NCBI GenBank assembly: GCA_004028775.1
Contig: RXGA01000004.1
Coordinates: 1-64,000, forward strand
DNA length: 64,000 nt
Source of the DNA: Candidatus Methanosuratincola subterraneus
GTDB lineage: Archaea; Thermoproteota; Methanomethylicia; Methanomethylicales; Methanomethylicaceae
Reading direction: 5' to 3'
The notes under the pieces were generated by a model. It searched no databases. It was not told the DNA's origin and was given only the letters and a program-made list of their open reading frames with translations. How positions within the stretch are numbered: position 1 is the stretch's first letter; each line of letters begins with the position of its first letter. The translations under genes and the position numbers were made by a program. Of the stretch, positions 19,921-28,500 are shown piece by piece.

Positions 19921-20997
19921 TCTTGGATTATAAGAGGGTGACCCCTCTCTTTCGATTGCACTATATTATCCTTGCATCGACTTCAGAAAGAGGTAGATAT
20001 GTAAATTTAAGAGCAGTCTTACAAAAAAATTAGACTGAAAGTCTTTTATATAGATAGGACGTTATGAACATTTACACTATTTTTTACTAAAGGTAGTAAA
20101 TAATACTAATAGTATACACTTCCAGGCGAAGAATAGGGGTGCCAGGGTTTGATGGTTCGCTCTTGGCGATTACCTAATCTATTTAAAGTTAATCCTCCTT
20201 TTTTTAAATGTTCATTTAAAACAGGCTTCCAGTAGAAATACACTGTGGATTTTGTAAAAGCTTGTTCAAACAGCATCCAACTATTGGGTCAAACAAGGGC
20301 CTCAAACTATTTAGCAGTCTTTTTTCAAGGCTAGCTAACTCGTTTTATGTAACATAGTAGATACATAAAAAATCCAGATTCTTGCCTGCTGGAGGTCTGC
20401 AAAGCCATATGAAAATGTTTGTTTTATGTAACTATAGTGTTACAACTTATCATCAAAACTCGATAAAATAATTCACTTTTAAACGGTCTATTTTAAACTC
20501 ACATTGACATCCTGATTTCCTATATTTAAAGTTATCTATCATCAGAGGCTCTGTTGATGGTATTTTTAGATTTTTGATGGTGTGTTTAGATCATCAAATC
20601 TTGAAGTCTTGGTAAAAAATAATCTAGATGCTTTCCTCTCTGATCCCAAAAAGTGACTTTGTAATAGTTCATTAAAGAGCGACGCCATTACAGAGCGCGG
20701 TTTTAGCATCATTTTCATGTCATAGTCACAATGTGATATTAATGCTTTGGCATCGTGCTAGGCCGCGTTACAGTTCACCCCTTCACTTCCACTCGAAGTT
20801 AGTGAATGAACTAAATATGAAAGTATTTTGCTCTAATTCACTTGTGATTTACTCCATTGAGTATAAACGTTCGAATTTTTCCTTTTTTTTTACATAATCA
20901 TCATTAAAATTTTCTTATTTTACAACGCTATGAAAACCACAATACACTCATATACTTGTGAAGGAGTTAACTCTAGCTGCTACTGTGGTGGGGTCAT
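19921..20997. other. AT-rich 1.1-kb stretch with repeats and decayed frames
   Basis: No gene with a convincing start and family is seen. On the minus strand two short frames read protein-like sequence. One is at 20566-20718 (MKMMLKPRSVMASLFNELL..., 50 aa, open upstream to 20757). The other is at 20106-20276 (MLFEQAFTKSTVYFYWKP..., 56 aa). A third fragment between them (around 20470-20555) contains CQCEFKIDRLKV. They may be pieces of one broken gene. The stretch also carries a GTTTTATGTAAC direct repeat, a 19-bp tandem repeat around 20552-20592, and GTGA/TCAC palindromes. Confidence 0.35.
20347..20444. repeat. Direct repeat with TGTA-N10-TACA palindromes
   Basis: GTTTTATGTAAC occurs at 20342-20353 and 20421-20432. 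Each copy starts an 18-bp dyad: TGTAACATAGTAGATACA and TGTAACTATAGTGTTACA. The second has perfect 6-bp arms. The equal length and flanks suggest two binding sites for one dimeric regulator. Confidence 0.35.
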
Positions 20998-21405
20998 GTG
21001 AAACGCATTAAGATCGAAATCTGTGACACTAACGGCGAACAAATCACAGTAGCGTTAAGTGGGCAAACGGCCAAAGACAAGCTCCTCAAGATTCTGCAGA
21101 TTATAGATAATGAAACCACAGTTCAAACACCCACATCCACAACTACAAAGACCACTAAAGAAAAACTTCTCAATGTGATTACCGAGGACTTGAGCAAAGT
21201 CTGGTTCACGAGCAAGGATTTGTCTCTCCTGTTCCAAGAACGTTTTCATGAACCAATCAAGCCTAGTACTATTTCCACATACTTAACGAGGCTCTATAGT
21301 AATGGATATCTGGAACGAAAAGGAAACAGGGCTTGTTGGCAATATAGGTTGGTATCCGACCTGCCTGCTGATAAGATAGACTTGAGAATGGTTAATGAGC
21401 TGTGA
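20998..21405 (+). CDS. Winged-helix regulator, 135 aa
   Basis: A GTG start at 20998 follows a strong GGTGGGGT ribosome site. The N-terminal 40 residues form a beta-rich segment (KRIKIEICDTNGEQITVAL). A Thr-rich linker (TPTSTTTKTT) follows, then a winged-helix domain in which TSKDLSLLFQERF and KPSTISTYLTRLYSNGYLER are the HTH and wing. It is convergent with the next regulator, 3 bp apart. TCACTTGTGA at 20838-20847 lies upstream. Function beyond DNA binding is unknown. Confidence 0.75.
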   Translation: MKRIKIEICDTNGEQITVALSGQTAKDKLLKILQIIDNETTVQTPTSTTTKTTKEKLLNVITEDLSKVWFTSKDLSLLFQERFHEPIKPSTISTYLTRLYSNGYLERKGNRACWQYRLVSDLPADKIDLRMVNEL

Positions 21406-21408
21406 TTT

Positions 21409-22041
21409 TTAGACCTGTGCGGAGGTCTGCGTCTCCTCGAGCACAATCTTCTTGATCTCCTCGGGCACAATGTATGAATAAGGCCAGGTCGTTTCGTCCC
21501 TGATTATTTTCTTCTCATCAGCCAACTTCTTCAAAGTCCTGGCTACATGTTCCCTGGCTTTGTTAATTGCGGACGCAATTGGCGTAGCGCTTTTTGTGCT
21601 CGGGTTCTCAATCAAGTACTTTATGATGGCAATTTCGGTTTGGTTCAGAGATTCTTTGCGTTCAGGTGCCTTCTGATCTGGGGTCGCAGTTCGTAGGGCC
21701 GTAGGTGTTGGTGTTGTTGAAGGTATCGTTGCCAGTTCTTGTATTGGCGTCTGGGTCTGCAAGGGCGGTTGAAGTCTGCTCGGCTCTGTTTTAGTTGTTT
21801 CCTGCGACTTCGGAATTGTTGGAATGCTGGTTATGTTGGGTTGTCCGGCATCTCTATCCGCAATGTCTGTGATCTTGTCGTTGATCCTCTGTAGATCCAG
21901 TCTTATTCTGCCAATGTCCGACTCCAAGAAGGTGATATACTCTTCTATCCTCCTCAGTCTTTCCACTAGATCTCTCCTTAGAAGCGCAAGCTCAACCTTG
22001 AATTCGTCCATCACTTTCTCGCTTCTGTCTTGGAAGCTCAC
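21409..22041 (-). CDS. Coiled-coil winged-helix regulator
   Basis: This 210-residue protein starts at GTG 22041 (ATG at 22011 possible). Residues 5-62 form a long coiled coil (LRRDLVERLRRIEEYITFL, then IGRIRLDLQRINDKI). A Pro/Thr/Gln-rich linker spans about 70-130. The C-terminal 75 residues are a winged helix of the MarR/TrmB kind (NQTEIAIIKYLIENPSTKSA, then NKAREHVARTLKKLADEKKI). Three GTGA/ATCAC palindromes lie in its promoter region, suggesting autoregulation. The partner or signal is unknown. Confidence 0.75.
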   Translation of the reverse strand: MSFQDRSEKVMDEFKVELALLRRDLVERLRRIEEYITFLESDIGRIRLDLQRINDKITDIADRDAGQPNITSIPTIPKSQETTKTEPSRLQPPLQTQTPIQELATIPSTTPTPTALRTATPDQKAPERKESLNQTEIAIIKYLIENPSTKSATPIASAINKAREHVARTLKKLADEKKIIRDETTWPYSYIVPEEIKKIVLEETQTSAQV

Positions 22042-22064
22042 TCATGACACCTTTGTAGCGCATC

Positions 22065-22074
22065 TTAATATCAC
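22065..22074. promoter_or_regulatory. Half-conserved GTGAT/ATCAC-type site
   Basis: TTAATATCAC repeats the right half of the palindrome at 22164-22178 and lies 24 bp upstream of the coiled-coil regulator start. Confidence 0.3.
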
Positions 22075-22110
22075 TTTGTAATTTTGATATTTTAAGGTTT
22101 TCGGTTGTGA

Positions 22111-22125
22111 GTGACTTGTTATCAC
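22111..22125. promoter_or_regulatory. Palindromic site GTGAC-N5-ATCAC
   Basis: GTGACTTGTTATCAC is a 15-bp dyad (GTGA/TCAC arms) 70 bp upstream of the coiled-coil regulator. It has the same length as the site at 22164. Confidence 0.4.
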
Positions 22126-22163
22126 AAAAATTTATTTACCTGTGCACTACCACTCACATTAGC

Positions 22164-22178
22164 GTGATTTAATATCAC
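22164..22178. promoter_or_regulatory. Palindromic site GTGAT-TTAAT-ATCAC
   Basis: This is a perfect 5-bp inverted repeat over 15 bp between the coiled-coil regulator (promoter side) and the 3' end of the HTH-CBS gene. Near copies occur at 20733-20743, 22065, 22111 and 25128. Confidence 0.5.
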
Positions 22179-22191
22179 TAAATCCTCACAA

Positions 22192-22755
22192 TCACAACGA
22201 ATGCTTGGCGATTAGGTCTATTTTGGTCACGATTCCTACCATCGTTCCATGATCACTCACTAGGACGGCAGGGCTCTTAGTAGACAATAAGCGTACTACT
22301 TCGTCAATGTCTGTGTTAATGCTCACAATAGGAAATCCGTCCTCCACAAAACTTTCGACTTTTTGTTTAAAGAGGTCTTTTATCGATCCTTTGGCGACTT
22401 CTTTTAGTATTGTCTCCTCCCTTATGCTTCCCACAACCTTCTCATTTTCTACGACGGGAAGTTGTGAAATGCCATTTTTCCACATTAACTCTACTGCCTT
22501 CTCGATGGTCTCGTCAATTCCAATGGTTATTATTGGAGTATGCATTACATCTTTTATTTTGGCCTTATTCCCTTCTCCGGCATTTAGCGCCGCGAGGATC
22601 TTGCGCAAAGTGGATATTCTCGGATCGATGCTTCCTGCTTCAATCCTGGCAATTAGTGCCTGGCTCACACCGGCCTTTTTCGCTAGTTGTGCTTGAGTCA
22701 GTCCAGCCTTCTTTCTCATTGCCCTGATATCGTGCGGAGTGGGCAAAGAGACCAT
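22192..22755 (-). CDS. HTH (XRE) plus two CBS domains, transcriptional regulator
   Basis: The start at 22755 (MVSLPTPHDIRAMRKKAGLT) follows an AAGAGG ribosome site. The longer frame upstream overlaps the hypF start region and is not used. Residues 8-62 are a Cro/XRE helix-turn-helix (LTQAQLAKKAGVSQALIARI). Residues 70-187 are a CBS pair that probably senses an adenine nucleotide. This HTH-CBS architecture is common in archaea, with unknown ligand. It is divergent from hypF with 57 bp between starts, so it is a plausible hypF regulator. Confidence 0.85.
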   Translation of the reverse strand: MVSLPTPHDIRAMRKKAGLTQAQLAKKAGVSQALIARIEAGSIDPRISTLRKILAALNAGEGNKAKIKDVMHTPIITIGIDETIEKAVELMWKNGISQLPVVENEKVVGSIREETILKEVAKGSIKDLFKQKVESFVEDGFPIVSINTDIDEVVRLLSTKSPAVLVSDHGTMVGIVTKIDLIAKHSL

Positions 22756-22812
22756 ATAATAGCCTCTTTTGATAATATCTAGATGATGATTATTTAGGTT
22801 ATGGTGTAGTGT

Positions 22813-25131
22813 ATGGGGGTTCGGCGCGCACATCTTTACATCCGAGGGTCAGTCCAAGGAGTCGGCTTTAGACCTTTTATCTATAGCCTGGCGACCTCCA
22901 AGGGACTTTGCGGATTTGTTTCGAATTTGGCAGATGCTGGCGTCGAGGTGGTTGTTGAAGGCGACGAGTCTGCTCTTAAGGAGTTTATTGAAGACATTCC
23001 AAAGAAGAAACCCTCTGTTTCACGCATAGATGAGATTGAGATAACTTGGAGCGAGCCCAGCTATGACTTCTCGGGATTTAGGATCTCGGAAAGCCAGGAA
23101 AGAATAATTTCTGTGAGATCTGTGATACCTGTGGATCTGGGTATCTGTGATTTATGTATCACAGAAATTATAGGTGAAAGTCGGTATAGTGGTTACCCTT
23201 TCACTTCGTGTGCGCAATGTGGTCCGCGCTTCACAATGATTCGCAAACTACCGTACGATCGTGTGAACACGTCGATGGGCGCCTTTCCTTTTTGTCCTGA
23301 ATGCCTGCGCGAGTATCTCGATCCAAAAGATCGCAGGTATGATGCGCAAGGTTTTGCATGCCCGCAATGTGGCCCAAAATTGACACTTTTAGATGCTTCT
23401 GGAAAAAAAGTAGAATCAAAAGATCCAATTTGTTCGGCAGCCGAGTTGCTTTTAGAGGGTTCAATTGTTGCAATTAAGGGGATTGGTGGTTTTCACTTAG
23501 CCGTAAACGCCTTAGATGAGTCCTCGGTATCGGAGCTAAGGAGAAGAAGACGTCGCCCCAAACAACCATTCGCAATAATGTCTCTTTCAATCGAAAAAAT
23601 AAAACACTTTGCAGAAGTAGGGGCGGTCGACGCTCAGCTACTGCTCTCCCCAGCCCGTCCTATTGTCCTCATGAAAAAATCAGACGCATACAATCTCGCA
23701 GACTCTGTGGCTCCCGGCCTTAACTTCATAGGCGTCATGCTGCCCTACACAGGTATTCATCTTCTTTTATTGCGCGCTTTCCAAAAGGAAGCTCTGGTTA
23801 TGACTTCTGCAAATTATCCTGGCAGGCCGATGATTATCGATGAAAAAACTGCCCTGACCGAGCTAAATGGCGTTGCAGACTACTTCCTAATCCACAACAG
23901 GGAAATCGTAAATCGGTGTGACGACTCTGTGATTAAATCTTTGGGAGCTGATAGCGTCTTTCTGAGAAAATCCCGTGGGTGCTCTCCATCTTACCTTCGT
24001 GTTGGGTGGTCGGTAGGCAATAAGTACATACTTGGTCTAGGTGGAGAATTGAACAATAATGCCTCTCTTTTTGTGAAAGATCAAATTATAACGACACAAC
24101 ACATAGGAGATGTTGACGAACTAGAAACTTTGGATTTTATGAAAAATGCAATTACCTTTATTGAAAAAACGTATGACCTTAAAAAACCTGATGTGATCGC
24201 TTGCGACATGAATCCAGCCTTCTTGACAAGACGTTACGCAGAGGAGCTCTCTGAAGAAGTGGGTTCCTCCATCATCCACGTTCAGCATCACCACGCGCAT
24301 GCCGCTGCATTGATGGCTGAGAATGGGATTGGCTTGGATGAGCGCATTTTGGCAATAGTGATAGACGGGGCTGGCTATGGACTTGACGGAAATTCGTGGG
24401 GTGGAGAGATAATCGTCGCTGGGTACTCCGATTTCACTCGTGTAGCGCATCTTGAGCCGCATGCAATGCCAGGAGGGGACATGTGCGCGTATTACCCTGC
24501 CCGGATGCTTGCCTCGATCCTAAGCTCAACAATGTCTAATTCAGATGTTGAAAAACTGTTAGAAAATAATGCAAATAAGTACTTTAAACATGGAATTGAA
24601 GAATTAAGGATAGTTTTAAAACAGTGCAAAGAACCAGGGGCATTAAAAACAACAAGTTTAGGCAGATTTTTGGACGCACTCTCTGTTGCACTTGATGTTT
24701 GCTGGCTAAGGACGTATGAGGGGGAGCCTCCTATGCGCTTGGAGTCTCTAGCACTTTCTGGCAATCCAGGCGAAATTGAACTAATGCTTGAGTATGTAAG
24801 AGAAAATGGAGTATATGTATTTAAGACCGGTAAATTAGTAAATGAAATTTTTGATATAAAAAATCGTTTCAACAATAAAGATATTGCTTTTGCGCTGCAC
24901 AAATGTATAGGCAACTCTCTGGCCGAGGTTGCATGCCTGCTGGCCGAACAATATGGCATTGAAACAATCGGACTCACAGGAGGGGCGGCTGCAAACATTT
25001 TAATTTATAATTCCATAAAATCTAAAGTTTTAAAAAATAACAAAAAATTCATAAACCATAAAAATTATCCTTGCGGAGATGGTTGCGTTTCCTTAGGACA
25101 ATCCCTTGTTGCTTCTTCGCGTATCTTGTGA
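22813..25131 (+). CDS. hypF: HypF, carbamoyltransferase for [NiFe]-hydrogenase cyanide ligand synthesis
   Basis: The full-length 772-residue protein has all four HypF parts. An acylphosphatase domain contains GSVQGVGFRPFIY (residues 13-25). Two zinc-finger units follow (CDLC, CAQC, CPEC, CPQC, about residues 110-185). A YrdC-like domain spans about 200-380. A Kae1-like C-terminal domain contains HHHAHAAALMAENG (about 493-506). HypF makes thiocarbamoyl on HypE from carbamoyl phosphate and ATP. A GTGAT-TAAT-ATCAC palindrome overlaps its stop codon. No other hyp gene is in the window. Confidence 0.97.
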   Translation: MGVRRAHLYIRGSVQGVGFRPFIYSLATSKGLCGFVSNLADAGVEVVVEGDESALKEFIEDIPKKKPSVSRIDEIEITWSEPSYDFSGFRISESQERIISVRSVIPVDLGICDLCITEIIGESRYSGYPFTSCAQCGPRFTMIRKLPYDRVNTSMGAFPFCPECLREYLDPKDRRYDAQGFACPQCGPKLTLLDASGKKVESKDPICSAAELLLEGSIVAIKGIGGFHLAVNALDESSVSELRRRRRRPKQPFAIMSLSIEKIKHFAEVGAVDAQLLLSPARPIVLMKKSDAYNLADSVAPGLNFIGVMLPYTGIHLLLLRAFQKEALVMTSANYPGRPMIIDEKTALTELNGVADYFLIHNREIVNRCDDSVIKSLGADSVFLRKSRGCSPSYLRVGWSVGNKYILGLGGELNNNASLFVKDQIITTQHIGDVDELETLDFMKNAITFIEKTYDLKKPDVIACDMNPAFLTRRYAEELSEEVGSSIIHVQHHHAHAAALMAENGIGLDERILAIVIDGAGYGLDGNSWGGEIIVAGYSDFTRVAHLEPHAMPGGDMCAYYPARMLASILSSTMSNSDVEKLLENNANKYFKHGIEELRIVLKQCKEPGALKTTSLGRFLDALSVALDVCWLRTYEGEPPMRLESLALSGNPGEIELMLEYVRENGVYVFKTGKLVNEIFDIKNRFNNKDIAFALHKCIGNSLAEVACLLAEQYGIETIGLTGGAAANILIYNSIKSKVLKNNKKFINHKNYPCGDGCVSLGQSLVASSRIL

Positions 25132-25141
25132 TTAATATCAC
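25128..25141. promoter_or_regulatory. Palindromic site GTGAT-TAAT-ATCAC overlapping the hypF stop
   Basis: A 14-bp perfect dyad, a near-identical relative of the site at 22164-22178. It is followed by another ATCAC at 25145. In this position it cannot repress hypF initiation, so it may act on an antisense or downstream transcript, or be incidental. Confidence 0.35.
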
Positions 25142-25239
25142 GAATCACAACAATATCAAAGAGAGACGTCTTGAATCGGCACCTTTCTTGGAATTTACAG
25201 AAAGAGGCCCATGAGGACTACTAGAAACACCATCAAACA

Positions 25240-25258
25240 GCATGATCGTGCATCATGC
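25240..25258. terminator. Hairpin between convergent hypF and DUF2070 genes
   Basis: GCATGAT-CGTGC-ATCATGC is a perfect 7-bp hairpin. ATCAT/ATGAT and ACTCGA/TCGAGT dyads follow downstream. The 240 bp gap has no gene; structure at convergent 3' ends suggests a transcript end or a stability element. Confidence 0.3.
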
Positions 25259-25375
25259 CAAACCCTTGATATTCTTCTATTATCATGAGTTGATGATGAT
25301 CCTATGAAAAACCTTCATTTTCCATGGATGCCGTGACTCGATCCGACAAATGTGACTGGAAGTCGAGTGTGTGAT

Positions 25376-27157
25376 TCAAAAAATTAAAAAAAGCACGGTA
25401 GCAAAAATGATGGGTGCCCCGAGTAACCAAACTATCCCCCGTTTTGCAACATGTATCGACTCTTCGGTCAGCGACCACAGCATTTCAAGCCCTTGCTGCC
25501 CGAGCAGGTTCACGTCCCTTAAAACGTGTTTAGAAAATTCGACTCCACACTTGGAGATCTTAGACTCCGCCTCTTTTACAGTTTTGACTATTTTTTTGAT
25601 TAGCGCCCCCTCTGGAACGATCTTTCCGAGGACGTGGTACCCTTGCCCTCCAGCTGTGCCCGTCACCACATGCGTGTCTGTGGTTGCTATCTCAGAAATC
25701 TCGTACCCGATCTTTGAGAGCTCTTCTTTTATTCTTTCCCTGATGCCGCACATAAGGTTGTTACCGTCAAGCGAGACGAAGGCTGCCTTGCAGCTGTTGA
25801 CTTGGGTTACCAGAACCATTACTCCGCCTTCGCCAATTCCGTCCTTCCTGGTGAACCCCTCGAGCCTTGACTGCGAAAAGCCTGCAAACAAGTCTCCCGT
25901 TTCCTCGGCTGCCGCCAAAGACTTTTCTAAAGCTGCAAGGAGATCTTCCTCATCTTGTTTTTCAAAAGGCTCATATTCCTTGTCCATCGAATTATGTGCA
26001 TCCACCACGACTCCATCAAAATAGCCTTTTTCGGCTAATTTTTTGATGCAGATGTCGTGCACATGCCTAGGCAAATCCTCTGTGGGGATAGGGGATCTGG
26101 TAATCACAACTAGGGGGGTTTTACCAAAAATCTGGACGGTGACTGTGACCCTTCCCACCTTGCTGCTCGATGGCTTTGAGGCTTTGAAATCGCCTTCGGA
26201 GTAATTGGCGTTAATCACTGCGCTTATTGCCCTCCTGCAATCCTCGCTTGAGACTGGATCGTCTTCGTGGGTCGTGGGGGTGTGGAATATGAGCGGGACT
26301 ATCCCTGCCCCAGCTAAGCTTTCGGCCAGGGCAGTAGGCAATGCCGCGCCCCCCACGTTTCTAAAAGGACCCGGGTGAACTAAGGGAGCAACAAGGAGAC
26401 ATCTTCCATTTTCATTTTTGAAACTGAGTGTCCTGATTTCAACATCCTTGGTAACTGAAAGCCTTTTCAGGTCATTTTCAAGAAATTCGCTTTCGTCAAG
26501 AATGAATGAGGCTATGAAAGACCTGAACAAGGAAACGCTCCCAACGCCAAGGATTTTTTTCCCAACGTCCTCTATCCTTGAATAATAGAGTTTCGCAGTC
26601 ATGATTGAGACTGCGCAAGTCAGGATAAACATGAGAACTCCATAAGCAAAAAGGATCCCTTCAAAAATAAAGATCACAGCTGAATGCACGAGTACTATTG
26701 AAGTCGGTTGCGCCAGGCTTTCAAACAACTCTCTGATGCCTTTATCCTTGGAAACTGCCGCAATAACTATGTATTCGTAAACAACTACGACTCCGCAAGT
26801 CAGGAAATATGTTCGCTCGAGGATCAAACTGTTTACAAATGCCTTGGCTAATAGCCCGCCAATCAATATGCCAATCCCGACAAAAATTATTCCGAATAAA
26901 ATCAGGCCTAACGCTCTCCTTGCAGTCAAAAACCCGTCCTTCTTGCATATCATATGCCCGCATATTATTCCTGACAAACCAAGCGAGATCGCACCGTCAA
27001 TCAGACCAACAGTGATCCCTTCTGAGCCCAATGCAAGCCAGTATGAGATGGTGCAAAACAACATTCCAATAAGCATGATTTGGACTGCTAAGAATGATTT
27101 GCTGGGCAAACTAAAAAAAGATCTATACTTTTTCATCAATTGAGAAGTAAAGTCCAA
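25376..27157 (-). CDS. DUF2070 family archaeal membrane protein
   Basis: This 593-residue protein has about six transmembrane helices in the first 200 residues, a large soluble domain and one final helix. Family features are LLVAPLVHPGPFRNVGGAALP, FHTPTTHEDDP, VVVDAHNSM and a late TDTHVVTGTAGGQGYHVLG. The conserved His/Asp residues hint at a metal-dependent hydrolase, but the family function is not established. It is convergent with hypF and divergent from the MBL nuclease gene. Confidence 0.9.
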   Translation of the reverse strand: MDFTSQLMKKYRSFFSLPSKSFLAVQIMLIGMLFCTISYWLALGSEGITVGLIDGAISLGLSGIICGHMICKKDGFLTARRALGLILFGIIFVGIGILIGGLLAKAFVNSLILERTYFLTCGVVVVYEYIVIAAVSKDKGIRELFESLAQPTSIVLVHSAVIFIFEGILFAYGVLMFILTCAVSIMTAKLYYSRIEDVGKKILGVGSVSLFRSFIASFILDESEFLENDLKRLSVTKDVEIRTLSFKNENGRCLLVAPLVHPGPFRNVGGAALPTALAESLAGAGIVPLIFHTPTTHEDDPVSSEDCRRAISAVINANYSEGDFKASKPSSSKVGRVTVTVQIFGKTPLVVITRSPIPTEDLPRHVHDICIKKLAEKGYFDGVVVDAHNSMDKEYEPFEKQDEEDLLAALEKSLAAAEETGDLFAGFSQSRLEGFTRKDGIGEGGVMVLVTQVNSCKAAFVSLDGNNLMCGIRERIKEELSKIGYEISEIATTDTHVVTGTAGGQGYHVLGKIVPEGALIKKIVKTVKEAESKISKCGVEFSKHVLRDVNLLGQQGLEMLWSLTEESIHVAKRGIVWLLGAPIIFATVLFLIF

Positions 27158-27231
27158 CTGATTATCATCTCATCGATAACTTGCTATTCAACAAAAGTTA
27201 AAAACTTATTCAGAAGAACCCTGTATGTCGG

Positions 27232-28227
27232 GTGCGGTGTTTGTTCTCGGTAAAATGGCAGAACGGGGTTCTTGTGGAGTCAAAAGGGTTTTCCATAGTT
27301 CTCGACCCTATGAAAAAGGTCGAGTCCGCAGACTTTGCATTCATTTCCCACGCCCACATGGACCACACTAATGCCTTTACCGACTCCAACAAAATCAAGT
27401 ATTCGACTAAAGAGACAGCCGCACTCTACGAAGCAGTCGCTGATCGAAAGACAAAAAACGTCGTATCATGCGCCTATGGTCAGAGTCTCTCCGTCCATGA
27501 CACGAGACTAAAAGTGGTGAATTCCGGGCATGTTTTTGGTTCAGCAGCGCTCCTTCTAGTGCATGACAATGTGACTTTTTTTTACACGGGAGACTTCAAT
27601 TTTGCTAATACATTAACCCAGAATGCCATCTCCCCTCAGGAATGTGATATTCTCGTTATCGAGACAACCTATGGCCGTCCAGACTTTGTTTTCCCCAGCC
27701 GTGAGGACGTCTATGACCAGATAGTTCAGTGGGCTGCCTCCACAATAATGCATGGCGATATCCCTTGCTTCCTGGTTTACCCCGTCGGAAAGGCACAGGA
27801 GATTACGCGGCTGTTCAACCTCTTCACCTCAATCCCGGTAGTCACACACCCTTCAATAACGAGGGCAAATGCAACCGTGAACTCGTTCGGGGGAGACCTG
27901 GCTTTTTATGACCTAGCCGGTGCTGGAGAGGAAATACTCAAGTCAGGTAATTGCGTATGCCTCTTCCCAACTTCCCTCAATAGCAGGGCTATAAAGATGG
28001 TATACCCGAGAGCCAGGGTGGCGACAGTAACCGGTTGGGGGCTGACCTTCGGAAAAAGAAGCGCTGACACAACTTTCGTCCTCAGCAGCCATGCTGATTA
28101 CCTGCAACTATTGAGCTTCGTTAAAGAATGCAACCCGAAAAAAGTCTATACGATCCACGGTTACTCAGAAATCTTTGCTAACAAACTTAAAAGGTTGGGG
28201 TTCGATTCAGCCCCTCTTGAAGTCTAG
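27232..28227 (+). CDS. Metallo-beta-lactamase fold nuclease
   Basis: This 331-residue protein shows the MBL signature SHAHMDH (residues 39-45), the GHVFGSAALLL segment, FYTGDFNF, and a late LSSHADYLQLL. The pattern is that of archaeal MBL exonucleases related to the beta-CASP/CPSF group. It has a shortened central region, consistent with RNA or DNA end processing. It starts at GTG 27232; another GTG lies two codons downstream. It ends 4 bp before the convergent Sec61-beta gene. Confidence 0.88.
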   Translation: MRCLFSVKWQNGVLVESKGFSIVLDPMKKVESADFAFISHAHMDHTNAFTDSNKIKYSTKETAALYEAVADRKTKNVVSCAYGQSLSVHDTRLKVVNSGHVFGSAALLLVHDNVTFFYTGDFNFANTLTQNAISPQECDILVIETTYGRPDFVFPSREDVYDQIVQWAASTIMHGDIPCFLVYPVGKAQEITRLFNLFTSIPVVTHPSITRANATVNSFGGDLAFYDLAGAGEEILKSGNCVCLFPTSLNSRAIKMVYPRARVATVTGWGLTFGKRSADTTFVLSSHADYLQLLSFVKECNPKKVYTIHGYSEIFANKLKRLGFDSAPLEV

Positions 28228-28231
28228 CTAA

Positions 28232-28399
28232 CTAGCCGAAGAGGACATGTGCCAGAATTACGGTCCCCATCAGCATGATCGATGCAATAACGACGTAGTG
28301 GGGTCTTATCTTTATTCCATGCGTCTCATCTTCGAAGAACCTCATCAACCCCGCGCCAGACATTGGCATTGGCGCCCTTTCTTTCTGCTTACCTGGCAA
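28232..28399 (-). CDS. secG: Protein translocase subunit Sec61-beta (SecG)
   Basis: The minus strand encodes a 55-residue protein: a basic N-terminus (GKQKERAPMPMS), the conserved SGAGLMRFFEDE, KIRPHYVV and one hydrophobic helix ending HVLFG. This is the standard archaeal Sec61-beta layout: cytosolic tail plus a single C-terminal membrane anchor in the SecYEG channel. The TTG at 28399 fits the GAGGTGG ribosome site 5 bp upstream. A GTG at 28408 would add three residues. Confidence 0.93.
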   Translation of the reverse strand: MPGKQKERAPMPMSGAGLMRFFEDETHGIKIRPHYVVIASIMLMGTVILAHVLFG

Positions 28400-28500
28400 A
28401 GCAACCACCTCTTCAGGAGATCACTCCATTATTTTTAAACATTATGTATATTATGCCCTTAATCCAATAATAAGTTGTTTCTTGCTAGGAGGCATCTCTA

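Noticed and set aside
20552-20592. Box C/D small RNA in the TTGATGGT tandem repeat
   Set aside because: The two repeats carry TGATGG but no matching CTGA boxes at guide spacing.
28247-28438. Plus-strand 63-codon frame after the MBL nuclease
   Set aside because: It is antisense to the clear Sec61-beta gene on the minus strand.
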